Below are positions 10,489 to 22,616 of a stretch of 64,000 nucleotides of DNA, piece after piece. The notes beneath the pieces were generated by a model that worked only from the letters and a program-made list of their open reading frames with translations, ran no database searches and was not told the origin of the DNA. The first letter of the stretch is position 1; each line of letters opens with the position of its first letter. The translations under genes and the position numbers were made by a program. This DNA comes from Agriotes lineatus. Taxonomy: Eukaryota; Arthropoda; Insecta; Coleoptera; Elateridae. The stretch is taken from NCBI GenBank assembly GCA_940337035.1, contig OW679195.1, forward strand, positions 178,532,015-178,596,014, written 5' to 3'.

Positions 10489-11890
10489 TTAATCCCTTCT
10501 TGCAAGCATCCGCCTTAATTTTCTTTTAAATATATTTATATTTTCAGAATTTTTAATATCTCTACTTAATGAGTTAAATAAAATAAAGCCTTTATTTATA
10601 ACGGAGTTACTATTTCTTGTAGTTGATATCATTTTTACATACAAATCATTTTTGCTTCTCGTTTGATAGCTATGAATTTCATGATTATATTTAACGAGTG
10701 GTTGGAAATAATCAGGAAGTAAATTATTTACAATCTTATACACAAAAATCATAACTAAGTAAACGTTCTATTTTTTACATACATCCAATGTAATGATTTT
10801 AACATACAGTTTATGGGAGTGTACCTACTACAACGCAAAATCACTCGCATTCCCTCTATTTTGCAATTTTTGCAAGTCTCTTAATTTAGTTTTATTCATT
10901 AAACGATTGACCGTAGCACAGTAATCAAAGTGCGGTTTAATTATTGCATTGTAAATATATATTTTGGTTTGTATTGTTAGGCAATAGATATTCTCGTAAA
11001 AAAGTGTAATTTCTTACTTATCTTTTTATGAATATATTCAAAATGATTATGAAAGATAAAGTGTTATCAATAATGACACCCTGGTATTTACACTCATTAC
11101 AAAGCTTTAGTTTTTCGTTTTGTATGTACAGGTTAATTTTATCCCGTTGTATATTTTTAGATTTTAAGTTACTGGTTATTATCATGCCGACAGTTTTTTG
11201 TGTATTTAACTTAAGTTTGTTGTTATTTAAGTACGTTGCAATTTTATTGAGTTCAACATTCATTAATTCAACCGCCGAATTAAGATCTAAATGAGCGGTT
11301 ACTAATAGGGTGTCGTCTGCAAACAAGTTAATTAAATCACAATTATGATGAAGATCGATATCATTATATAAATTAAATATAACAATGGGCATAATATATT
11401 GCCCTGCGGGACGCCAAAGTTAATATTCTTTATCGCTGAATGTAATTCTCCAATTTTAACTTTTGTCCTCTGTTTTCTGAGTAATTTTTGAACCATAGTA
11501 AGACATTTCCGCCAATTCCGTAATATTTTAACTTTTCCAATTATAGTTCCCTATCCACAGTTTCGAAAGCCCTTTTTAAGTCTAGGAATACTGCTATAAT
11601 ATACTTGTTTTCGTCCAACATTTCTTTCATCTTTGAAATCGTAAACTGTATTGCAGCTTCGCAAGAATGTTTTGCGCGGAAACCTGACTGGTTGCTCATT
11701 AAAATTTTATTATCATCAAAATATTTTTGTACCTTTAAATAAACGACCCTTTCTAATACTTTTTCAATGCATGGTAATGCATTAATAGGTCTGAAGTTGT
11801 TTGCTAAGTTAGTATTTTTAATTTTTGGAACAGGTGTAATCGTACTTATTTTTAGATTTCGTGGTATTTGTCCAGTTGTAATTGATAAAT
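10489..11890 (-). mobile_element. LINE A: non-LTR retrotransposon RT relic, Jockey/CR1-like
   Basis: Read on the minus strand from 11890, frames encode reverse transcriptase in the right order. First comes the finger region with PVPK, FRPIN and NQSGFR-x2-HSCEA (about 11860-11640), then D(L)KKGF near 11580, then GVPQG near 11410. The catalytic block FADDT lies in the 124-residue frame 11392-11018. The post-RT tail is the 87-residue frame 10752-10489 (YKIVNNLLP, then a basic end). Stops and frameshifts separate the pieces, so it is dead. The 5' part (endonuclease, ORF1) is missing. YADD is FADD here, which many LINEs tolerate. Confidence 0.8.
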
Positions 11891-12063
11891 TTATTAAATG
11901 TAATAAAACATGACCAATGGCTTACATATTTACTGTCTACTCTTATATAACACAAGTGAGAGTAATAAGCAAATCGTATGACATCTTATGACTGGAGAGA
12001 AGTCCATCCATTGATGTTACTCCAAATAAAAGGCATTAAGCCTGGTTGGATAGAGGGATGAGG

Positions 12064-14870
12064 TCATGTGGCCATTGGCGATTTAATTTTCTTGGTGCGA
12101 CTGGGTTCTCGGGCTAGCTGATGTACCAGATCGTTTTCGTGTCCTACGAGAGTGTAGTGGTGGGCAGTTGCTGATCTTTGGATTTCGCTGAATACATATG
12201 GAACCTCAGGTCTTCGTGGAGGGTTTATTAACATACCAAGGAGCGTTTGTAAAATGCGAAGCGTCTTCGACTGGAAACGCTGCAGGATTTTAGTGTTGGA
12301 CGGCTTTGTGCAACCCCACAGTTGAATTCCGAAGTCCAAATTGGTTTCAAAGTGGTCTTATACGGGAGAGGTTTATTTTCTAGGGATAACTGCGCTCGGC
12401 TTCCAATTAGCCAGCTCATTTCTTTAATTTTGAGGTCAAGATATTTTTTTTTTATCTTTATGTGAGCCTCTGGTCAAGGTGCATTCTAAATATTTGACTT
12501 TTGATTTTACTGGTATAATTGTGTTGTTAATTGTGACTTGTGCACATACACTTCACTTGTTGGTGAATGTGACTTGGGGTGGATTTATCGTTATTTACAG
12601 AAATTCTCCAGTTGCTGTACCAATTCTGGAGGTGGTCGAGGTGATTCCAAAGGTTTTGAGGTGCCTCTACCGATGCATTGTTCATAGATAGTACAGCTGT
12701 ATCGTCAGCAAAGGTGGCGGTCTCCGTGCTGGCCGTGGTTGGAGGGTCTGAAGTAAACACTAAGTACAATAGAGGACCTAGCACGCTTGCGTTACTCCAG
12801 CAGAGATATGCTGATTCCAGAATGAATTGTTTATTTTGCCTTGAACGTTTCTGTCACATAGATAATATTTTAGCAAGAGATAAATTTGACTGATTTGAGT
12901 TTGTATAGTAAACCTAAATGCCATACTCCATCAAAAGCTTGTTTGATATCTAGAAAGGCTGCGGTGAAGAACGCTTTGGTTCTCAGTGATTCCATGATTT
13001 TTGTAACAATCCTGTCGGTTTGCTGGACTGTCGAGTGTCGCTTTCGAAAACCAAATTGATGTGTTGGAATAATTTGGTCTAGGTCAACAGTCTCTCGATT
13101 CTTTTTAGAAGCAGTCTTTCGAATACTCTTGGCATGAGAGTAAGAAGGCTTATAGGTCGGTATGATGTTGGTTCTGTTGGTGGTTTGTCAGGCTTGGCTA
13201 TCATTATGATGCATATTTCCATTTAAGGGGAGAATAACAAAGCCGTAGCATGCTGTTGTAGATGGTAGTGAGCAATACTAATGTTTTCCGGGGCAGATGG
13301 CGTAAAATGTATCCCGTTATAAGATCATAACCAGGAGATTTATGGACATTGTTATATTTGAGTTTCTGTTGTACGGTTACGACCACGATTCTGACATTCT
13401 ATGTCATTTTCATAAATGTTGGTAAATCAGGCTTTTACTAGACAGTACCTTTTCAATTTGAATTCTTAATATGTAATTTTTAATTTTTATGTTTCTTAGG
13501 TGATTTAATACCAATTCACAATAGAGTAAAGTACTGCTCGGTTTTATTTGGCCGTAACTGTACATCGGCAGGGGAGAATGTTTTGATCGGTAAGGACAGT
13601 TGACACGGCGCATTGCTCAAATCTTTTATTTCTTCTTGATCATTATTTGCTGGCTGTGGTGTTGTAGACATGTGCAAGATGCTCGGCGAATACATTTGCT
13701 TTTTCAGTGTTAGCCCAACTCATGTTCTGTCTGTTTTTCTGATTGGTGGAGTGGCAATTCTGGGCCTTTAAATTTCCTTGTGTCTCTCCATATTGAGCAA
13801 TGATATCTTGATAGATTGGTTATATAGTATATGAAAGTTTCATTTCTGGAATTTCTAAGTGCGGTTTGTAGACGATGAGTGAGTTTGTTGGGTGTTGTTC
13901 TGTTATTAGCATTTCTGGTTCTCTGCCATCTGCTTCTTTCTCTGCGTTTTTCAATGACTAATTCTTTTATATGTCGAGGTATATTATCAGCTGCCATATG
14001 TTGATTGAAATCAGTGAGAGTGGCCGCTTCCCGAGCGGCATTTGGAATGAATCGTGTTAAATATTCCGTTGCGTCATCTAGTTGGTTAGGTGTTTATATT
14101 TTTATTGAAAGGTTGGTGCGTTCGGTTAACAGTTGTTGGAATCATTTCCAGTTTGTGTGTTTACCACGAGCCTTGGATGATTTTCTTTATTGGATACGTT
14201 AGAACTTGCTGTTATAATTATCAGGGAGTGGTCAGATGATAAGTCATAGTTGGATTCCATTTGAAAAACGTATTGGAAATACCTTTCGTTATTACTAAAT
14301 CTAGCAGATCTGGGAATTTGTGGAGATCACTAGGCCAGTAAGTTGATTCATAAGTTGATAAATAACTAAGTTGAGATTTTGTATGGCGCGTAGGAGGTTC
14401 CGGCGCTTTCGGAGTAATTAGGTGTCATCCCCATGCAGTGTGCTTGGCGCTCCAGTCTCCAGCAATTATGCACTTATTCCAAACTTTTGGAAGTACTCTT
14501 CGTAATCGTCAAGAGTGATTCGATGTCGGGGTGGGCAGTAAACGGCTGCCACGGTTAGCGGGTAGGCATTAGTTTCTATTTGCAGTAATGTGCTTTGGGA
14601 TTGATTAGTTTTATAGGACTCCAATTGCAAGCGTTTGTAGAGCAGTTCTAATAAACACTGCTGATCCTCCGTGACCGGTTCCGTCGGGTGATTTGTAAAA
14701 TACACTGTAAATTTCGGTATTTTCAGTTCTATTCGTAGCATGGGTTTCGGAAACGAGCAGTTATATCAATTTTATGTAGTTGTAAGAATAATGTTATTTC
14801 TGGGATGTGATTTGCTATCCGATTTGCGTTCCACGATGCTATCCATAGTGACAAAGCCATTTTTAAGCTA
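12064..14870 (-). mobile_element. LINE B: Jockey-like retrotransposon, endonuclease plus RT, dead
   Basis: Minus-strand frames give the usual ORF2 order. The apurinic endonuclease portion is at 14741-14466 (AVYCPPRH), with more upstream to about 14870. The linker with NSRNETF is at 13997-13710, and the RT fingers at 13386-13204 (KSPGYDLITG). Motif D(I)KQAFDGVW-like sequence is near 12950. The catalytic frame 12784-12527 has GPLLYLVFTSD then TFADDTAVLS. The thumb/C-terminal frame 12339-12064 has GIQLWGC and IQRFQSKTLRI-like sequence. These motifs and spacing are typical of Jockey elements. Many stops and frameshifts make it non-coding. It lies in the same orientation as LINE A but is a different family. 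Confidence 0.85.
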
Positions 14871-14879
14871 GTTTGATAT

Positions 14880-16250
14880 GACGGTTGAGAGCATGTTTAA
14901 CATGTTACGATACTTTTGGAGCGTCCCCCGTAGTATTGAACTTTTGCTAGCTGAATTTTTGAACCTGAATATTTATGGTTGGCTTTTGCCAATTTTTGCA
15001 TGCTTTAAACTGGGTATAATTGGCTGTATCTTATTTTTAATTACTCTCCTATAATTATCATGCAGTTCGTAACCAACCCCTCGTTTAACTACTCATAATC
15101 TTACAAATTAGGTTTATTCTTGCTATATTTTTACAAATATTTGGGTACGGCCGCTAGGCAACCGGTGTTACAATTATTTTAAACTATTCCATTTGTTGCT
15201 AGAGCAATGTTATCTTTTCCTGCAGTCAAACTTGCCTGACTGGTTTTTTTTTTGGCATCTTCTGGCCCAAATTTTGTTATCATATGACCTGTAAGCTGGG
15301 TTGTGAATTTTTCGGCTTTCCTTTCAAGCTAAACTGTCGTGCTAGTAGGTTTTCCTCTGCAGCTAAGTGCTTCATAGCCCTATGGTAGGGCTCGCCTCTT
15401 CGAATAGATTGTTTGAGGGATCTGGAAGCATTTCTGCGTTATCGTGAGCGTTCGTAATCATTGGGTAGCTACTTACTTGTGTCCTTTCGCTTTTGGTGGA
15501 TCTCCTGGAACCGACTTTAGCACGCTTCTTTCGGCTCCACCCCCAGCTTGAGGTAAGATTAGGTCAGTTTCTTCTTAATCGGGAATACATTTGGGTTCTG
15601 TGCGTTTTAGCCATTTCCGGTGGGAGTTAAAACACTCCCCATCTGTTGAAATCCTTCCTGTCTGGAGTAGACCTTCCCCGTTCGACTGCACCCTGCTGGA
15701 ATCCAGTCCGATGCACTGGGCCCCTAAGATGGTCGCATCGCCTGTGAATTTTGCAACTCTTGCGGGCAACGCTGAAGATTGAGCAACTGCTTTACACCCA
15801 CCTGCAAGCCATTTGCAGCCTCCATAGCTGGCACTGCATCCCGCAGCTGCGGTCGTCCTCGTGTGCTTCGCTAGCTACGTCCAACCACAGGGGAGCAAAC
15901 GGAGAGGTTAGGTTCTGGTGAACTTTCCTGCAGGCAAGACGTTATTGTAGTTAATATGCATTGCGCCTGCTGTAACTTATAATTGAATCATACTGTTTCA
16001 TGCCGTTAGTACTTAGGGCATGTGTGTTTTCATCAGCACGGATCGTGCGATAGTAGGTTTCGTGCATCGTTAGGCTTATTAATATTTGTAATTGTGTTAT
16101 TCTTGTTAGGGCCGCCGCGCAATGATATGCGGTTACCCCTGCTACTTGCTAAATTGAGGTCATAAGGTTTACCTGTGTACTGCTCTGGAGTTGTTGCTTC
16201 GGTGGGCACCCGTTTTGTTTGGGCCTTCGAGCCTCCCAAGCCACTGACCT
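14880..16250 (-). mobile_element. Possible ORF1/5' region of LINE B
   Basis: This stretch lies upstream of LINE B on the same strand and is richer in GC than its surroundings, as element 5' regions often are. Short frames at 15769-15575 and 16239-16033 (68 residues, polar, Asn/Lys-rich) could be Gag remnants, but I cannot identify the CCHC knuckles with confidence. The assignment rests on position and composition. Confidence 0.3.
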
Positions 16251-17635
16251 CTGCGTTATCTAAAAAATTTATAGAGTAGAACTTGTAGGGCTTTGAGTTT
16301 CACTTGTGTCCTATCTGGACGTCGCTTTTTACTCACCCGCTTGCATAAGACACCCGGGTTTGGTAGCATAACACAGTTCGGACGCCTTAAGCTTCGCTAT
16401 TTTCATGTCAAACGTTCAGCGTGAAGATAGGCACACCACGGTGGCTGTGCCGCGTGAACCCGCTACGGGAGCATTGTGATTAGTTGCAGATCTCCGCTAA
16501 CCGAGTAAGGGGCAAATCCAAGCCTTCACTATCATTAGCATGTAAATATACATACATATACTTTAATGCATTTTTAATATGGACACCGTCGTTCATGTGT
16601 GGCCACCCAAACGCACGTTGATTCCGACCATTAGAAAATTTTGGATATAGATATAGCGTCATTTAGGGCTAACCTTCGGGGTTAAAACGTTAGCCAAGGT
16701 GGACTTGTATTGCTCTGAACCGGTGCACGCGCAATTTTAGACCCGCTCCGCGACTCGCGCTTACTCAACTTACATTATTTTAATTGTCTCCGCGACGCCC
16801 TGCGTACCCTCGTTTTTTTTTAGAGTTTTTGTATTATCCAACGATTCGCGGCCTAAATTTAGCTTTACGAATATTTGCGTGGTAATATTTATTTTTGGCT
16901 CGAAACTTCATTTCTTTTTTTTGCATGCATTTGTTGTAATTTACCTAGATATATATATATATATTTACATTGAATTTATAATTGTTACAACGCATGGATA
17001 CGTATATGTATTTAAACGCCTGCCCGATTTATTATATAATTGTGTTTGTATTTGCACTATAGTACATATCCACCATTTAACAATAAAGCTGTGATATTTT
17101 CATTGGTGGTTGGTTTGATTATTTTTCTTTGTTCTGCTGGAAATTGTCCTTACCTTGTGTACGTTCCGGCACAAGGATTAGATCTGAGTCGAGGACCTGG
17201 CGCCCTCTCCTATTTTTTTTATTATTCTCTTTCAGCATAGCTGGAACCCTGCGACCCTCGCGGTGAGCTAGCCCAACTAGGCCGATAATTACCAGCCGGC
17301 AAAATAACAAATATAACTTTCGCCAAAAGGTAAGGCCGACCGTTTATCCCCTCTTTTCAAGTTAAACAAAAAGGCTAAATCTTACTTTTGATAGATAAAT
17401 CCACATGTACTATCCAATACAAAAAAACTGAGACAACTCTTGATAGAGATTTCAGCATTATTTGGTCAGCTTAAAGGAGGCCTAACAACAATTAGTACAT
17501 TTACTATAACGATTTTGATTCATAGCAACGTCTAAACAAGTTGATAACCAAGTTAAATATACCTACGTAGCACCTACAAAATAAAAAATTGTGGCGTATC
17601 TCCACTCAACATTCTCATATCCCTGTTCAAGTAAA
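16251..17635. other. No recognised gene; (TA)n microsatellite
   Basis: 16250-16800 has patches of higher GC, possibly the LINE B 5' untranslated region. A (TA)n run lies at about 16950-16963. 17100-17300 is another GC-richer patch with T-runs. No coding sequence that I recognise. Confidence 0.35.
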
Positions 17636-18020
17636 CTAGTATTTTCGGTACTCCAATTGCAGTAAACTTACATATCTTGACGTTTTAGATTTTTTCCAAT
17701 GTTTGTGTTTGATTTCAACTAAATATATCTATTTAAAGTCTTAATTTATTTAGAAAAATACTGTAGGTAACTGGTTCAGGTAAAGTATTAATACTTCCAA
17801 TATTCCAGTCGCAGTTAAATTACATATCTTAGTATTTTTATGTTTGCGTACCTACTACGTGTTTACTTTATATGAAACATATATCTTAGTGTTTTTGATT
17901 ATTTATTATACTTATGTTTCATTTCAAATAAATGCCTCTATTTTAAGTCCCAGTTTGTGTGAACAAATATTGTTACCTATTCAAATAAAGTACTAATACT
18001 TCCGGTTGTCCTTTTTTACT
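17636..18020. repeat. Two diverged tandem units plus the start of a third
   Basis: The motif series 'acttcc/ctccaat..(t)gcagt..aa.ttacatatctt', 'gtttcatttcaa' and 'tattcaa(g)taaagta' repeats at about 17650-17790 and 17795-17998. A third start, 'actaatacttccggttgtcc', follows at 17993. Unit length is roughly 150-200 bp and the copies are well diverged. Confidence 0.5.
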
Positions 18021-18675
18021 CAAAATTTGATACAGATCTAAGCTTTTGCTATGATGCCCTCGTGTCAAGCTAACTAATCAGATTGTTGAGGAATGGTGTT
18101 TACATAGACACATACGGACATCATTTTGAAAATGGTCACAATGGATTCAGGGGCCCTCAAAACATTAAGTTCAATCAAATTGCAAGGTAAATCTTTTTTA
18201 CAATTGCAACACCTTGTCTAACATACTATGTATGGATATGAGAATGTAAAAATATTAGAATATGAACGTTTTGAGAAACAATTTGCTTTTGTTATCAACA
18301 AATTAACAATTAAAATTAAAAATGAACAAGCATTACTCAGCTTTTGTTACTGGAAACTGGTTACTCTCCAGTTCCAGTAAAACACTGAGTTTTCCTTGTT
18401 CATAACGAGTACAGATTGTTCCTTAAAATGTCCGTGTGGTAAAATACCCAATAAACAGCATGAATTGTTATCACGCCACAAAAAGGTTTCATAAATTAAC
18501 CTAGTAACTACGTACATATTAAGGCAATCACATTTACAATAAAACATACTAACTGTCCCATTTTTTTTGTCTTGGATAGTATCATCCAACAAAAATGATA
18601 TTCAACTAGCTTAATAAAAAGTCGAAAAGAACCAATTACACTTTGCTGTCAGTTTAATGTTGGGTTTTTACATTT
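18021..18675. other. No recognised gene
   Basis: AT-rich spacer between a tandem repeat and an interspersed repeat. An 81-residue minus frame (18592-18347) is not recognised. Confidence 0.3.
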
Positions 18676-19430
18676 TACTTCCTTTTACAATAAAGGAAGT
18701 ATTGGATTCACCCCAAAAATTCGAAATTGAGTTTTCAACAGATCTTCACGTTTTAGAGTCCCCTGAACCCAAAAAACATGTTTTTTTCATTGGTCTGTCT
18801 ATCAGTCTGTGTGTGTGAATAGATATCTCAGAAACAAAAAGAGGTACCTATGACGTGGAAATTTCATATATAAGTTTTTGCTAGATGCGAATAAAATCAC
18901 ATAACTGAAAGTATAGCGTTTACTCTTGTAGATTTTCAGTTTTTTTTAGATTTTTTCAAAAACGGCTCTAATAATTTTTTTCAACTTTACATTTTGAATG
19001 TGTATTGATGTGAGATAAGTAATTTTCCAGTTGAATACCTCTAAAAATGTTTTTCTTTTTTTATTAACTCCTGTTCTATAGGACACCATAAAGAACTAAT
19101 TAAATTGAAAATTTGAAGCTTTGGCCATGGATTTTATGTGTAAGAGTGACTACAACTACAATATTTTGACTGTTATCACAGCCGGTTATACTGAAAGTCG
19201 CTGTCAATTTTGTTATTTTAAGTAGCATACCCGGTATATTGTTAAATTTTTGAATTATGGTTGAAATTTTGGCGAAAATTTGTCTTTTTAACCATTTCTT
19301 TTGTACGGTTTCTGTAGAATTTGTAATTTTTGACAAATGCTTAAAAATTAAAAATCAAATTTTTGCCTAATTATAAGATCACTGCAAAGGGAAGTGGTGT
19401 GAGTGTATCACATCAGATTTTTTTACAACA
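18676..19430 (+). mobile_element. Roughly 750 bp interspersed repeat ending in a hairpin
   Basis: One end is the hairpin 'cttccttttacaataaaggaag'-type palindrome, CTTCCTTT and AAAGGAAG around a 6 nt loop (18680-18701). It is followed by 'attggattcaccccaaaaat' and a (GTCT)n/(TG)n tract. The other end is 'attataagatcactgcaaag' next to 'ggaagtggtgtgagtgtatc'. Two tandem copies at 51958-53361 and a truncated one at 61406-61490 share both ends. No coding capacity, so non-autonomous. A terminal hairpin is a Helitron trait, but I cannot confirm that class. Confidence 0.7.
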
Positions 19431-19752
19431 TAAACAAAAAGTTGAAAATCGATGAAAATTGCGCTGATGTGTTCCATTGTCATTCTTTATATTACTTCTA
19501 TTTTGATCAATCTGCATGTCTGCAACTGTAACTCCGATTTGATTAAATTACTTATTTACCAAGTATAACAATATTTTCCTGATTTTTAATAAATTTTAGC
19601 AGTAGTAGTGACAAATTAAATACTAAGATATCAGACAGAATCCATAATTAACACATTTTTTTTTATAACCTTTAAATAATATAAAAATAGCTTTAAGATA
19701 CAAACTTATTTATCCTTAGACTATACTAATGTAGTAAACACAAATCTTAATT
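19431..19752. other. 3' flank of the RPB5 gene
   Basis: AT-rich spacer downstream of the minus-strand RPB5 stop codon. No separate gene seen. Confidence 0.3.
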
Positions 19753-20659
19753 TTAGCATACTAATCTATAGGAGATATAACGTCCTGCCGTTTCTGATGG
19801 ACGAATGATTTTTACCACCTGCAAAAACAAAAACAATAAAATTTCGTACTTAGACATTCTAAAATAGCAACCTGTACCTGTCCTCTTTTAAGTCCAAAAT
19901 ATCTAGCTACTGGGTCACCGGCCTGTATTCTCATTAACATATTTTCTTTTAACTTGCTGTACAATTGTTAAGGGAAACTAATTTATCGCAACATTTTAAA
20001 CATTCATAGATACTATTTAAAAAACATAACTCAAAAAGGATACTATCGTGCAAGCAACTCCTGCTTTTCCTCAGACGTCATCACCACATGCTCGGGCACC
20101 AATTCGTGCTCCGTTATATTAATCAACAACTCAGATTCCAAAAATTGTTCAAGAATGTACTTGGGTGCCATGTCCACCAATGACTGCTTGGCTGAGGGCG
20201 TCATACCCTGCTGCACCACGATGATGGCTCGATGAATGTTTTCATCCTGCATACGTTGGCAATAAGTTTTGATCGTCTTGATGCCAATTTTCGGTTCATC
20301 AGGAAAGAATACGAACATCTGGTCAGTGGGGTCGTCGTTGTGGGCTACGAGCACGATCAGGTCGCTCCGTGACGGTCGCTTTTCGCTGGAGAGTTAATAG
20401 GAACTATAGAATAGGTTACGCGCGTTTATATGCAGGTGATTACCTTGGCTTGTCCCCAAATTGCTCTTTAAATTGTTCCAGTGTCTGGTCCAATTCGTCT
20501 TGGGTTACTAAATAACCGCGATCGTGGCATAGCTGGACAAATAAATGTAAATGTTTGAAGATGTAGGTTACAAAATGTAAATGTTAGGTTAGGGGTTCGT
20601 ACCTGCATTACGGTTTTCCTTATTCTCCACAATTTATATGTTTCAGCTTCGTCATCCAT
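19753..20659 (-). CDS. RNA polymerases I, II and III subunit RPABC1 (RPB5)
   Basis: Shared subunit of all three nuclear RNA polymerases; in Pol II it forms the lower jaw that contacts downstream DNA. Five exons on the minus strand: 20659-20603, 20532-20444, 20385-20044, 19956-19878 and 19818-19753. All introns are GT-AG (70, 58, 87 and 59 bp) and phases join correctly to 633 nt, 210 codons plus stop, which is the usual family length. The start MDDEAETYKLW matches the conserved RPB5 N-terminus. The jaw region has VLVAHNDDPTDQMFVFFPDE, and the assembly domain has QGMTPSAKQSLVDMAPKYIL and HELVPEHVVMT. The C-terminal RPB5/RpoH domain has [20 protein letters not shown] and RPSETAGRYISYRLV. No damage seen. 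The next upstream landmark is a Harbinger MITE about 225 bp away, so the promoter must be short or lie within it. Confidence 0.97.
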
Positions 20660-20885
20660 TGTAAGATTCGAATAAGGCTAGAAATATTACTAATACTATT
20701 GTTATACAATTATAGTGGAACTCTGTTATTCATATGCGGCATTTAACCTCACATCAACATCAAATCAATTACAAGCTGTCATAATTTTTTGTCAAACGCA
20801 TGTTGCCATTGTTGCCCTTACACTGTCGCCAACTTAAGAATTTTTAATTAAATCTACGAGTATGAAGTGTGGCCTAAATTTATTA

Positions 20886-22007
20886 AGGCCGCTACAGACG
20901 ATGTGTCAGACGTCGGCCAACGTTGGCGTTTGTGAATGCGTATAGATTCGGGCCAACGTTTGTCAAACGTAAGCATTTGCCACATGTTACTCCACACGAT
21001 GTGTCCAACGTTGGATTTCTTAGTATAGGCCACGGTGTAAGATCCGTGGTATAGGCGAACCTACTGTACCAATGTGACAACGAACGCAATGTGCTCGTGT
21101 ATGTATTATTTTTATGGTTTTTTCTTTTTTCAATCCAAAATTGTATATTCTGTACCTATTTCGAAAATAAAAATAATTTAACTTTAATAGTTCTTACTCA
21201 CCTTTTTAAACAATCACTTTAGTATAATAAAACTAAACTCAACTGTACAAAATATATATCTGGCACGTTTAAAGGCCGCTTTACATTTAAGCAAGACCGG
21301 TGCAATGCAATGCAAGATGAAGAATTGCATGTAAAAATTAATATTGCTTGTCACTTTACATTTATGCAAGTCAGGTGCAACACATGACATTTGTAAACAA
21401 GACTACCAACTACCAATGCATAAAAGTGCATATCATTTTGACAACAATTACAATAAAATTGCAGTAATACGTTCGCGGTCATTTTAATTTTATATTAGAA
21501 CAGTGGTTTTAGCACGTGTTTTAAGTTGTTTATCAAATTTCATAAGTGAAAGGTTAGTTCACTGCTACTTTCAATTTGAATGGTTGGTAACAATCTTTTT
21601 TACTAAAAAAATTACTAGAATTGCATGCGACTTGCAACAAAATTAGAACCGGCTCTAATCATTTCGTCTTGCATCAGCTGATTGTAAAAATTGCCCTGAC
21701 GCATGCGCTCACTACCATTTTCGTCTTGCCTTGCATTGCATTGCAAAAGAATTGCTTAATGTAAAGCGGCCTTAAGACACTTTAACAAATGTATACACGT
21801 CGTGTGTACGGAGAGACGCATGCATCTGCACACCTGGGCCAACATTCGTCTACCCTTTGATTTGTGGAATATTTACCGCCTCCTAAGCGAACGTCTCCGA
21901 ACGCCAACATTTGTGTGCATTTGTCATGTGATGATCATACACACGGTGTGGCAAACATGCATTTGCCCAACGTTGGCCGACGTTTGGCACGTCGTCTGTA
22001 GGGGCCT
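20886..22007. mobile_element. MITE, Harbinger-like, 1.1 kb, with a second MITE inside
   Basis: Ends AGGCC(G)CTACAGACG and CGTCTGTAG(G)GGCCT are inverted repeats, flanked by target duplication TTA at 20883-20885 and 22008-22010, as expected for PIF/Harbinger (TWA). The subterminal sequence 'cggccaacgttgg' also recurs inverted near the right end. No transposase. A second element occupies 21273-21772. Confidence 0.85.
21273..21772. mobile_element. Nested MITE, Harbinger-like, 500 bp
   Basis: Ends AGGCCGCTTTACATTTAAGC and GCTTAATGTAAAGCGGCCT are inverted repeats; target duplication TAA at 21270-21272 and 21773-21775. The inner subterminal region has 'tgcaatgcaatgcaa' in both orientations. It is inserted inside the 20886-22007 element and so is younger. 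Confidence 0.85.
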
Positions 22008-22261
22008 TTAGTCACTAATCCGTAAATCGAACTGAACTAGTCATTTTCATGTAGCTATTTTTTGCATAACTAAATAATCTTGTTAATTCCAGGCGAAGAC
22101 CTTGGGCATGTTTTTTGTAATTTTATATTTTAGTAAAATGCATCAACAAACATGAAATTAAACAATTTCGACAGTCCTTAATCTTATTTAGCATAATGTT
22201 TGAACTGAACACCACTAAGGCAGAAGAAGGCGAAATTATTAGCGAACCACTAAAGTTATTT

Positions 22262-22365
22262 ACATATAATAGTTATTTACTATACAAGTGGGATAACAGC
22301 ATCATTAATATACGTGTGTGTAAGCACACAAGGATATTAATGATGCATTATCACACCAGTGGCGT
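22262..22365. repeat. Foldback related to 34100-34215
   Basis: 'agcatcattaatat' and 'atattaatgatgc' are inverted arms around 'acgtgtgtgtaagcacacaagg'. The same flanks occur on the other strand at 34100-34215 around a longer and different centre. So the flanks are shared and the core is not. Confidence 0.6.
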
Positions 22366-22572
22366 AACAAGACGGTTTGGCGCCGGTGTGCAAGAATAAA
22401 TGATAGCCGCTGTAGACAAGAAGTTTCAGAAAAAAGAGGGAGGGGGGGCAATTTTTAGTCATTCAACACTTTAAATTTAAAAGAAAATCAATAAGCTCTT
22501 TTCTTAACATGAAAGGTTACTTACTGCAAAATAAAACACATTTAGATGTTTCAATCTTTTATTAAATAAAAC

Positions 22573-22573
<1 letters not shown>

Positions 22574-22613
<40 letters not shown>
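22574..22613 (+). repeat. (TAA)n microsatellite
   Basis: About thirteen uninterrupted ATA/TAA units. Confidence 0.95.
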
Positions 22614-22615
<2 letters not shown>

Positions 22616-22616
<1 letters not shown>

